Shown piece after piece: positions 39,274 through 46,126 of a stretch of 55,101 nt of DNA; the stretch's first letter is position 1, and the number at the start of each line of letters is the position of its first letter. The stretch spans positions 1 through 55,101 of the forward strand of contig JBGPKK010000009.1 of assembly GCA_041485905.1 (NCBI GenBank), given 5' to 3'. Made by a program: the position numbers and the translations under genes. Origin of the DNA: JAHFUI01 sp041485905 (GTDB taxonomy: Bacteria; Acidobacteriota; Vicinamibacteria; Vicinamibacterales; CAVVIG01). The notes beneath the pieces were generated by a model. That model was not told the origin of the DNA, made no database searches, and saw only the letters and a list, made by a program, of their open reading frames with translations.

Positions 39274-39300
39274 GCTGGAGGCTTGGGGCTGGGGGCTCGC
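39274..39300 (-). repeat. Heptamer array, left arm
   Basis: GCTGGAG, GCTTGGG, GCTGGGG and a partial GCTCGC: 7-nt period with a GCT core. It is the inverse orientation of the array at 39561-39588 and lies upstream of the barrel-protein gene on the opposite strand. Confidence 0.7.
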
Positions 39301-39560
39301 ACTACGTCTAGCCTGGCCCTCTAGGCAAGACCTTACATCAAGACAGTCTACGATGCCCTGCCTCGTCGGTCCGGACGACGCTATTGTTGTCGAGGAGAAG
39401 GGACCCCTCGGAACAATGGGGCACCGGCGAATCCACCGACAAGGAGGCCTTCTTATCGCGCCCGTCCTGGACGTACGACGCGACGGGGGCACGCTGGTGC
39501 TGACCTTCACGAATGGCAGCGTCTCGACCTCTTTCTCCGAACGATCGAGAAGTAAGGAGT

Positions 39561-39588
39561 AGCCTCCAGGCCCCAGCCTCTAGCCTCT
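39561..39588 (+). repeat. Heptamer array, right arm
   Basis: AGCCTCC, AGGCCCC, AGCCTCT, AGCCTCT: four 7-nt units whose reverse complement (AGAGGCT, GGGGCCT and so on) matches the left arm in period and composition. It lies 38 bases upstream of the desaturase start. Confidence 0.75.
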
Positions 39589-39626
39589 GATGCGGTCCCC
39601 GGATGCTACAATCGCCGTAAGCCCCT

Positions 39627-40640
39627 GTGAAGATTGTGAAAACGCATTTTTACAGCCAGCACGCGACGACGCTTCGGACAGAGCTCAGCCACGCGATCCC
39701 GCGCGCGTCCCTGCAGGCGTTTCACCGCAAGAGCGCAGCCCGACATCTTGGGGTATCGGCGCGCCAGTTCCTCATCCTCGGCATCGCGACATGGGGTCTC
39801 ATCGTCGTTTCGACACCGTTCGTGTGGGTTCCGCTGATCGTCGTCCAGGGGTTCACCGTGTTCAACTTCACGGTGCTCCTCCACGAAGTGGTGCATCACA
39901 CGATCTTCGAACGCAGCCGGCCCGCAGTCGAGCGGGCGCTCGGATGGTTGTACGCGGTGCCGAGCGGCATTTCCGCGAGCCAGTTCACGCGATGGCATCT
40001 GGATCATCACGCCGAGCTGGGGTCATCCGAGGACGATCCGAAGCGTCACCACCTGTCGCCGAAGATCAACGCCCGTTGGTACAAGCTGCTGTATTGTTCG
40101 CCGGCGCTCTTCCCCATCTACTTCCGCGCGGCCCGAAAGGAGAGTGCGACGTACCCCGAGGCGCTGCAGCGCCGCATTCGGTTGGAACGCCGCGTCTCTA
40201 TCGCCGCACACCTGACCGTATTGGCGGCTATCTGGGTGATCTTCGGGTTCACCGCCGCGCTGCACGCGTACCTCATCCCCGTCCTCTTCGTTTTTCCGAT
40301 CGCGTTCATGCTGAACCGGCTCGGGCAGCACTACGACGTCGATCCCACCGATCCCACCAAGTGGAGCACGCTCGTTGGCGGCCATTGGTTCTGGGATTTC
40401 GTGTTCCTGAATTCGAATTACCATCTCGAGCATCACTACTTCGCCGGCGTGCCGTTTTACCGGCTGCCCGCGCTCCAGCGCGCGCTCACGCCGTTTTACG
40501 AGCGGCACGGGATGCGGTGGCAGAATTATTCCGGGCTGCTGTACGGCTGGCTGGTCGAGAACCGGGCGCCGCACACGAACTGGAGCGCGGAGATGACCGC
40601 CGCGACGCCCCAGACCCGATCGCTTCCTCGCGCGCTGTAA
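39627..40640 (+). CDS. Membrane fatty acid desaturase-family protein
   Basis: A 337-residue membrane di-iron enzyme of the fatty acid desaturase/hydroxylase superfamily. The three His clusters are visible: HEVVHH (about residue 88), HLDHH (about 125) and HLEHHYF (about 268), with hydrophobic segments between. It probably introduces a double bond or hydroxyl into a lipid or carotenoid-like substrate in the inner membrane; the substrate is not evident. GTG at 39627 starts the protein (KIVKTHFYSQHATTLR). An acyl-CoA dehydrogenase gene follows five bases later, so a lipid-related operon is likely. Confidence 0.88.
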   Translation: MKIVKTHFYSQHATTLRTELSHAIPRASLQAFHRKSAARHLGVSARQFLILGIATWGLIVVSTPFVWVPLIVVQGFTVFNFTVLLHEVVHHTIFERSRPAVERALGWLYAVPSGISASQFTRWHLDHHAELGSSEDDPKRHHLSPKINARWYKLLYCSPALFPIYFRAARKESATYPEALQRRIRLERRVSIAAHLTVLAAIWVIFGFTAALHAYLIPVLFVFPIAFMLNRLGQHYDVDPTDPTKWSTLVGGHWFWDFVFLNSNYHLEHHYFAGVPFYRLPALQRALTPFYERHGMRWQNYSGLLYGWLVENRAPHTNWSAEMTAATPQTRSLPRAL

Positions 40641-40645
40641 CAGTC

Positions 40646-41788
40646 ATGGACTTCCGGCTGACGGAAGAGCAGCAGCTGCTCCGCCGCACCGTGCGCGACT
40701 TCGCGGAGACGGAAATCCGCCCGCACGTCCGCGAATGGGATCGCGACCAACACTTTCCGAGCGAGCTGATTCCGAAGCTGGCGGCGCTCGGGTTGATGGG
40801 CATTCAATTCCCCGAGGAGTACGGCGGCGCGGGGATGTCCGCGATCGACTACTGCATCTGCATCGAGGAGCTCGCGCGCGTCGATCCGTCTGTCGCCCTG
40901 TCGGTGGCCGCGCACAACGGGCTCTGCGCCGCTCACATCTTCATGTTCGGCACCGAAGAGCAGAAGCAGAAGTACCTGGTTCCGCTCGCGCGCGGAGAAC
41001 AGATCGGCGCCTGGGGACTGACCGAATCGAGCTCGGGCAGCGACGCGGCCGGCATGCGGACGAGCGCCCAACAGGCCGGGGCGTGCTGGGTCCTGAACGG
41101 TACCAAGACGTTCACGACACACGGCCGCGTGGGTCACGTGCTCGTCGCCATGGCCATCACCGATCGCGCCGCCGGCGCGAAGGGCATTTCCGCGTTCATC
41201 ATCGACCAGGGCACTCCAGGGATGACGCCCGGGAAGAAGGAAGACAAGCTCGGCATGCGCGCGAGCGACACGAGTGAAGTGCTGCTCCACAACTGCCGCG
41301 TCCCGGCCAATCAGCTCCTCGGACAGGCGGGCCGCGGGTTCGCCAACAGCATGCAGGTGCTCGATGCCGGTCGGATCGGCATCGCCGCACTGGCGGTCGG
41401 CCTGGCGCAGGGCGCCTTCGAAGCGGCGCGGCGCTACGCCCTTGAGCGCCGGGCGTTCGGCAAGACCATCAGCCAGTTTCAGGCGATCCGGTGGAAGCTG
41501 GCCGACAACGCGACCCGGATCGAAGCGGCCCGACTGCTCACCTACCGCGCGGCCTACCTGAAAGACCGCAAACGCCGCACGACGCTCGAATCGGCGATGG
41601 CGAAGCTGTATGCGAGCGAGATCGCGGTGAAGGCCGCAGACGACTGCGTGCAGATTCACGGCGGTTACGGCTTCGTCAAGGACTATCCGGCCGAGAAATT
41701 CTTCCGCGACGTCAAGCTCACGACGATCGGCGAAGGAACGAGCGAGATCCAGCGGCTTGTCATCGCACGCCAACTCCTGTCTCGATGA
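40646..41788 (+). CDS. Acyl-CoA dehydrogenase
   Basis: A 380-residue flavoprotein starting DFRLTEEQQLLRRTVRDFAE at ATG 40646. FAD and substrate motifs include WGLTESSSGSDAAGMRTSA and GMRASDTSEVLLHNCRVP. The catalytic base Glu lies in LTTIGEGTSEIQRLVIARQL, the position used by short- and medium-chain acyl-CoA dehydrogenases, and the QIHGGYGFVKDYPAEKFFRD segment is typical. It oxidises an acyl-CoA to the enoyl-CoA, passing electrons to ETF. It overlaps the meaB start (ATGATCG at 41785), placing it in the methylmalonyl/propionyl-CoA gene group; a branched- or short-chain substrate is plausible. Confidence 0.93.
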   Translation: MDFRLTEEQQLLRRTVRDFAETEIRPHVREWDRDQHFPSELIPKLAALGLMGIQFPEEYGGAGMSAIDYCICIEELARVDPSVALSVAAHNGLCAAHIFMFGTEEQKQKYLVPLARGEQIGAWGLTESSSGSDAAGMRTSAQQAGACWVLNGTKTFTTHGRVGHVLVAMAITDRAAGAKGISAFIIDQGTPGMTPGKKEDKLGMRASDTSEVLLHNCRVPANQLLGQAGRGFANSMQVLDAGRIGIAALAVGLAQGAFEAARRYALERRAFGKTISQFQAIRWKLADNATRIEAARLLTYRAAYLKDRKRRTTLESAMAKLYASEIAVKAADDCVQIHGGYGFVKDYPAEKFFRDVKLTTIGEGTSEIQRLVIARQLLSR

Positions 41789-42807
41789 TCGCCACACTTG
41801 CCGATCGGGTGCTCACGGGCGATGTGCGGGCCGTCGCCCGTGCGATTTCAGTGGTGGAAGAAGAGAGCGCGGACAGCGCCGAGCTTGTTCGCGCGATCTT
41901 TGCGCACACCGGCCGTGCCTATCTGATCGGGGTCACCGGACCGCCAGGCGCGGGGAAGAGCACGCTGGTTGATCGCCTCGCCGGAGAATTTCGCCGCGCA
42001 GGCTCCACGGTCGGTGTGCTGGCCGTCGACCCGACCAGTCCGTTCAGCGGCGGAGCCGTGCTGGGCGACCGCCTGCGGATGCAGTCGCACGCCGCCGACG
42101 AGGGCGTATTCATCAGAAGCATGGCGACGCGGGGACATCTGGGCGGCCTCGCGCGCGCGACCGCCGATGCCGCTCTCGTGCTCGACGCCTCAGGCAAAGA
42201 CCTCATCGTCATCGAAACGGTGGGGGTGGGGCAGGACGAAATCGAGATCGTACGGACCGCCGACGTGTCGATCGTGGTCCTGGTACCTGGCGCCGGCGAC
42301 GATGTGCAGGCGCTCAAGGCGGGAATCATGGAGATCGCCGACATCTTCGTCGTCAACAAAGCGGATCGCGAGGGCACCGAGCGGCTCGTCTCGGCGATTG
42401 AAGCGACGCTGTCGCTGCACACATATCCAGCGGACGAGTGGAGGCCGCCGATCGTGAAAACAGTCGCGACGAGCGGCCAGGGCGTGAAGGATCTCGTGGA
42501 CAAGGTCGCGGCGTTCCGCGCGCATGTGGAGCGTGATGCCAGTTCGGTGCGTGCTGCCGGGCGTTCGGTGCGCCGCCGCTTGCGGGACGAACAGCGGCTG
42601 CGCGACCTGGTCTCGCAGCGGTTCATCGATCGCCTCGAGCGCGAGGTGCTCGCGCCGGGCGAATTCGTGACGCTCGTCGATCGGATCGCGGCGCGCGAGA
42701 TCGATCCGTACACCGCGGCCGACGATCTGCTGAAGCGGGCCGGTCTCAAGACCGGCCCTTACAAGGGGGATGTAGGGAACGGCTTTGGAGCCGTTCCGAA
42801 CGCATGA
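41785..42807 (+). CDS. meaB: MeaB/ArgK-type G-protein chaperone of methylmalonyl-CoA mutase, repeat-extended C-terminus
   Basis: A 340-residue SIMIBI-class GTPase that guards cobalamin loading and protects methylmalonyl-CoA mutase. P-loop: LIGVTGPPGAGKSTLVDRLA. Other motifs are LAVDPTSPFSGGAVLGDRLR, FIRSMATRGHLGGLA, IETVGVGQDEIEIVRTADVS and the guanine-specificity NKADREGTERLV. The C-terminal dimerisation arm is present. The last 20 or so residues, after TAADDLLKRA, are encoded by a REP-like double hairpin at 42737-42797 and look like an acquired tail. The ATG at 41785 overlaps the acyl-CoA dehydrogenase stop; the TGA overlaps the next ATG. Confidence 0.95.
   Translation: MIATLADRVLTGDVRAVARAISVVEEESADSAELVRAIFAHTGRAYLIGVTGPPGAGKSTLVDRLAGEFRRAGSTVGVLAVDPTSPFSGGAVLGDRLRMQSHAADEGVFIRSMATRGHLGGLARATADAALVLDASGKDLIVIETVGVGQDEIEIVRTADVSIVVLVPGAGDDVQALKAGIMEIADIFVVNKADREGTERLVSAIEATLSLHTYPADEWRPPIVKTVATSGQGVKDLVDKVAAFRAHVERDASSVRAAGRSVRRRLRDEQRLRDLVSQRFIDRLEREVLAPGEFVTLVDRIAAREIDPYTAADDLLKRAGLKTGPYKGDVGNGFGAVPNA
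42737..42797. repeat. REP-like hairpin pair at the 3' end of meaB
   Basis: Hairpin 1: GGGCCGGTC-TCAA-GACCGGCCC (42737-42758). Hairpin 2: GGAACGGCT-TTGG-AGCCGTTCC (42776-42797). Each has a 9-bp stem and 4-nt loop. Between them lies TTACAAGGGGGATGTAG, whose ends form the inverted feet TTACA and TGTAG. This is the organisation of a bacterial interspersed mosaic element built from two inverted REPs with a GTAG-type foot. Confidence 0.8.
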
Positions 42808-44138
42808 AGGCCATCCTCGATCACGTCGGCATCGCGGTGAAAGACCTGGCCGCGGCGCTCGCGTTCTATCGCGACGCGCTCGGCCTGGAGATCGAACCGC
42901 CCGAGGAGGTGCCGTCGCAGCGCGTGCGCGCGCACTTTGTTCCCGTGGGTGAATCGAACCTCGAGCTCCTGGAGGCGACCTCACCCGACTCGCCGATTGC
43001 GGCGTTCGTGGAACAACGCGGTCCAGGCCTGCATCACATCACGCTGCGGGTCGCCGATGTCGCGGCCGCCCTCGCGCAGGTGAAGGCGCGCGGCGTGCGC
43101 TTGATCGACGAGCGGCCCAGGCCTGGCGCGGAGGGCTCGCTTGTGGCCTTCATTCACCCCTCAGCCGCGCACGGCGTGCTCATCGAGCTGAAACAGGTAA
43201 CGCCTGTCACGCAGGACTCAGGTCCTGCGCCACAAACGAGTGCCGCACAGGGTGTGGCGCAGGGCTTCAGCCCTGCGAAGCGCGTCGACACCGTCACGCG
43301 TTACGCGCTGGGCGATTTGGAACTGATTTCCGTGTGCGACGGCTTCTTCGCGCTCGACGGTGGCGCGATGTTCGGGGTCGTGCCCAAGCCGCTGTGGTCG
43401 CCGAAAGCACCTCCCGACGATCGCAACCGGATCACGCTGGCGATGCGACCGCTCATCGTCCGCGGGGCCAGAACGATGATCATCGATGCGGGGGTCGGCG
43501 ATAAAGAGAACGCGAAATTCGGCGAGATTTACGGGCTCGATCGCGCACGGCACCTCGACCACACGCTTGGGGAAGCCGGGCTGTCGGTCGAAGACATCGA
43601 CATTGTCCTCGCCACGCATCTGCATTTCGACCACGCCGGTGGCTTCACCGTCCGCGATTCGGGTGGACGCGTGCGTCCGCGCTTCCCGCGCGCTCAGTAC
43701 ATCGTGCGTCGAGGTGAATGGGAAGACGCCACGCATCCGACCGAGCGCAACCGCGCCAGCTATTTCGCCGATAATTACGTGCCGCTGGCGGATGCCGGAG
43801 TGTTGCAGCTCGTCGACGAGGATCGAACGATCATGCCGGGCGTGACGGTGCGACGTACCGGCGGCCACACGATGCACCACCAGATGGTGCTGCTTGAATC
43901 GGGCGGCAAGACGGCCGCGTTCGTCGCCGATCTGATCCCGACGACCGCGCACGTGCCGAACGCGTGGATCATGGGATACGACCTGTACCCACTAGACACC
44001 CTCGCGGCGAAGAAGGCGCTTGTCACGGAAGCCGTCGAGCGGGACACGCTTGTATTCTTCGAACACGATCCGTCGGTCGCGGCGGGGTACGTTCGGGAAG
44101 AAGACGGCAAACGCCGTGTCGTTCCAGCGCTGGGCTAA
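42804..44138 (+). CDS. mce: Fusion: methylmalonyl-CoA epimerase (N) and metallo-beta-lactamase-fold hydrolase (C)
   Basis: A 444-residue frame with two complete domains. Residues 1-132 are a VOC-fold methylmalonyl-CoA epimerase: AILDHVGIAVKDLAAALAFY, VEQRGPGLHHITLRVADV and FIHPSAAHGVLIEL supply the metal-binding His/Glu residues. Residues about 165-444 are a metallo-beta-lactamase fold with VLATHLHFDHAGGFTV (HxHxDH) and later His/Asp ligands in GGHTMHHQMVLLE and FEHD. The 30-residue bridge is encoded by a REP-like hairpin pair. Single-domain epimerases are about 135 residues, so the natural stop appears lost. A GTG at about 43252-43254, inside the repeat, could start the hydrolase separately. 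The ATG overlaps the meaB stop. Confidence 0.88.
   Translation: MKAILDHVGIAVKDLAAALAFYRDALGLEIEPPEEVPSQRVRAHFVPVGESNLELLEATSPDSPIAAFVEQRGPGLHHITLRVADVAAALAQVKARGVRLIDERPRPGAEGSLVAFIHPSAAHGVLIELKQVTPVTQDSGPAPQTSAAQGVAQGFSPAKRVDTVTRYALGDLELISVCDGFFALDGGAMFGVVPKPLWSPKAPPDDRNRITLAMRPLIVRGARTMIIDAGVGDKENAKFGEIYGLDRARHLDHTLGEAGLSVEDIDIVLATHLHFDHAGGFTVRDSGGRVRPRFPRAQYIVRRGEWEDATHPTERNRASYFADNYVPLADAGVLQLVDEDRTIMPGVTVRRTGGHTMHHQMVLLESGGKTAAFVADLIPTTAHVPNAWIMGYDLYPLDTLAAKKALVTEAVERDTLVFFEHDPSVAAGYVREEDGKRRVVPALG
43209..43280. repeat. REP-like hairpin pair bridging mce and the metallo-hydrolase
   Basis: Hairpin 1: CGCAGGAC-TCAG-GTCCTGCG (43210-43229). Hairpin 2: CGCAGGGC-TTCA-GCCCTGCG (about 43258-43277). 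The interior runs CCACAAACGAG...GGGTGTGG with inverted feet CCACA and TGTGG. The two halves are near-inverted copies of each other, and the layout matches the meaB element. In frame it encodes a Gln/Ser/Ala-rich linker ending GVAQGFSPAKR. Confidence 0.82.
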
Positions 44139-44143
44139 CGCAC

Positions 44144-45004
44144 ATGACCATTCAAATAGGAATCATCGGCGGCAGCGGCCTGTACGACATGGCCGAGCTG
44201 ATCGATCGCGAGGAACAGTCAGTCAGTACTCCGTTCGGTGATCCCTCCGGTCCGTACGTGATTGGCACGCTGCGCGGCAAGCGGGTCGCTTTTCTGGCGC
44301 GCCACGGCGTCGGGCACCGCATTCTGCCGTCGGAGCTGAACTTCCGCGCGAACATCTTCGGGTTCAAAGTCCTTGGCGTCGAGCGCATCGTATCGGCCAG
44401 CGCGGTTGGCAGCCTGAAGCAGGAGTACAAGCCGCTCGACATTCTGGTGCCCGACCAGTTCTTCGACCGGACGAAAGGCCGCATCAGCACGTTCTTCGGC
44501 CGCGGGCTCGTCGCGCACGTGGCCTTCGCGCATCCGCTCTGCAAGGTGCTGTCCTCAATCACGGCCGATGCGGCGCAGGCGGTCGGCGCCACTGTTCATC
44601 GCGGGGGGACGTACGTCAACATGGAGGGGCCGCAGTTCTCGACGCTCGCCGAATCGAAGCTGTATCGGTCGTGGGGCATGGACGTCATCGGCATGACGAA
44701 CCTGCAGGAAGCCAAGCTCGCGCGCGAGGCCGAGATCTGTTACTCGACCCTGGCGCTCATCACCGACTACGACTGCTGGCATCCCGATCACGATTCGGTG
44801 ACCGTTGATCTGATCATCGCCAACCTGCTGCAGAACGCGGCGACGGCGCAGAAAGCTATCGCCGAGGCGGTGGGGCGCATCGGCGGCCCGCGCACGTGCG
44901 AGTGCGCCACCGCGCTCGCGACCGCGCTCATCACGCAGCCGGATCTGGTGCCGGAGAAAACGAGGCGGGAGCTCGAGCCTATCGTCGGGAAGTATCTGAA
45001 GTAG
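44144..45004 (+). CDS. mtnP: S-methyl-5'-thioadenosine phosphorylase
   Basis: A 286-residue purine nucleoside phosphorylase-family enzyme that splits 5'-methylthioadenosine into adenine and 5-methylthioribose 1-phosphate for methionine salvage. The N-terminus TIQIGIIGGSGLYDMAELID and FLARHGVGHRILPSELNFRA carry phosphate- and sugar-binding residues. TYVNMEGPQFSTLAESKLYR and VIGMTNLQEAKLAREAEICY hold the purine-site motifs, and ALITDYDCWHPDHDSV is typical of the MTAP class. ATG 44144 follows the fusion gene by five bases. It converges on a PfkB-family kinase that may act on adenosine. Confidence 0.94.
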   Translation: MTIQIGIIGGSGLYDMAELIDREEQSVSTPFGDPSGPYVIGTLRGKRVAFLARHGVGHRILPSELNFRANIFGFKVLGVERIVSASAVGSLKQEYKPLDILVPDQFFDRTKGRISTFFGRGLVAHVAFAHPLCKVLSSITADAAQAVGATVHRGGTYVNMEGPQFSTLAESKLYRSWGMDVIGMTNLQEAKLAREAEICYSTLALITDYDCWHPDHDSVTVDLIIANLLQNAATAQKAIAEAVGRIGGPRTCECATALATALITQPDLVPEKTRRELEPIVGKYLK

Positions 45005-45041
45005 GCCGGACCCTATCGCGTCTGGCATGTCCGCGCAGATC

Positions 45042-45071
45042 GGCGGACCTCATAAGGTCCGCCCTACAAGG
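45042..45071. repeat. REP-like single hairpin between mtnP and the PfkB kinase
   Basis: GGCGGACCT-CATA-AGGTCCGCC (45042-45063) has the same 9-bp stem/4-nt loop design as the meaB hairpins and is followed by CTACAAGG (45064-45071). On the minus strand this reads CCTTGTAG, so the repeat foot supplies the TAG stop of the PfkB kinase gene. The hairpin could also act as a terminator for either convergent gene. Confidence 0.78.
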
Positions 45072-46056
45072 ACGCCAGGCTTTCATCCCAAAACTGTTTA
45101 GTGCCCTGATGAAGCCGGGCACCCACCTGCGTGATCACTTTGTGCGCCAGGAAGCTGGCGGCGTGGGCCGCTTTTCCCGGCGGGATGCCGTGCGTGATCC
45201 CGTACAGAATCGATCCGGCGAACATGTCGCCGGCACCAGTCAGATCTTTCGGCTCGGACGGAAAGGCGGGAACGTGCGTCTCGACGCCGGCATGACGAAT
45301 GTAGGCGCCGTGCGCGCCGTTGGTCACCACTGCGGAGCGAACCATCCCCTTGAGCGTGGCGAACGCCTCCTCGGCGCTCGCGGCTCCCGTGACGGCGCAG
45401 GCTTCGGACTCGTTGCAGAAGAACAAGTCGGTCTGTTGGAGCGCGTCACGTAGCGCGTCCCCGAAGACAGTGGCGACGAAGGCGTCGGAGCAGGTGACGG
45501 CGATCTTGGTGTCGTATCGCCTGGCCAGGCGGATCGCTTCCTGAATCGCCGTGTGGCCGTTCTCGGGATTGGCGAAGACGTAGCCTTCGATGAACAGCCA
45601 TTCGGAGTTCTTGATGCGCGCTTCGTCGACATGGCGTGCCGCGAGGTGGCTCGCGACGGCCAAACAGGTGCGCATGGTGCGCTCCGCGTCCGGAGTGACG
45701 ATGCAGACGCAGGTGCCGGTCGATTCGTTGACGATGATCGGGTTGCCGATGTCGATGCCGAGCTCCTCGAACTCGCTCGTATAGAACAAGCCATACCGGT
45801 CATCGCCCACGCAGCCGATGAACGCAGCCTGCCCGCCGAGCTGTGAGAAGGCGATGATCGAATTCGCGACCGATCCGCCGCTCACGAGTTTCGGCTCGTG
45901 CTTCTGAAAGCGATCGAGAAGCATCTTCTGCAGGGAGAGATCGGCCAGCTGCATGCCGCCGCGCTCGAACCCGAGCGATGCGAATTCCGCATCAGAGAGT
46001 TCCAGGAAGATATCGACGATGGCATTACCGAGGCCGCAGAGTTGGTAGAGCTTCAT
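45064..46056 (-). CDS. PfkB-family carbohydrate/adenosine kinase
   Basis: A 330-residue ribokinase-like enzyme. The N-terminus LYQLCGLGNAIVDIFLEL and the glycine-rich PKLVSGGSVANSIIAFSQLG are PfkB signature 1. The C-terminal DLTGAGDMFAGSILYGITHG is signature 2 with the catalytic Asp and anion hole. Overall pattern (GNAIVDI, SGGSVANS) is closest to bacterial adenosine kinase-like proteins. Location next to MTA phosphorylase supports purine salvage, but sugar substrates cannot be ruled out. The stop codon lies in the foot of a REP-like hairpin, and the protein ends EESLASL-like with no extra tail beyond DESLASL. Confidence 0.9.
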   Translation of the reverse strand: MKLYQLCGLGNAIVDIFLELSDAEFASLGFERGGMQLADLSLQKMLLDRFQKHEPKLVSGGSVANSIIAFSQLGGQAAFIGCVGDDRYGLFYTSEFEELGIDIGNPIIVNESTGTCVCIVTPDAERTMRTCLAVASHLAARHVDEARIKNSEWLFIEGYVFANPENGHTAIQEAIRLARRYDTKIAVTCSDAFVATVFGDALRDALQQTDLFFCNESEACAVTGAASAEEAFATLKGMVRSAVVTNGAHGAYIRHAGVETHVPAFPSEPKDLTGAGDMFAGSILYGITHGIPPGKAAHAASFLAHKVITQVGARLHQGTKQFWDESLASL

Positions 46057-46126
46057 GATTGTGTAAGTGACTCAGGTGATTCGCCAATCGCAGGGCGTTG
46101 GAATGATACAACGGACAGAGTTCAGC

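Larger units (their letters stand above)
39236..39626. other. Intergenic region with separated inverted heptamer arrays and a doubtful small frame
   Basis: This 390-base gap between divergent genes carries a G-rich heptamer series at 39274-39300 and its C-rich inverted counterpart at 39561-39588. Between them an open frame (39353 or 39416 to 39562, +) would encode GGLLIAPVLDVRRDGGTLVL and a Ser/Arg tail. It has an ATG at 39416 but no convincing ribosome site, and no homology is recognised. I see no tRNA, riboswitch or clear promoter. Confidence 0.45.

Noticed and set aside
39590..40645. Long N-terminal extension of the acyl-CoA dehydrogenase frame through the desaturase gene
   Set aside because: The dehydrogenase begins naturally at ATG 40646 with DFRLTEEQQ; the extension is the desaturase gene read out of frame.
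46057..46126. Possible tRNA or small RNA in the gap between the PfkB kinase and DUF2339 genes
   Set aside because: No cloverleaf, CCA-adjacent acceptor stem or terminator could be drawn; only 70 bases of unremarkable sequence. No tRNA was found anywhere in the window.
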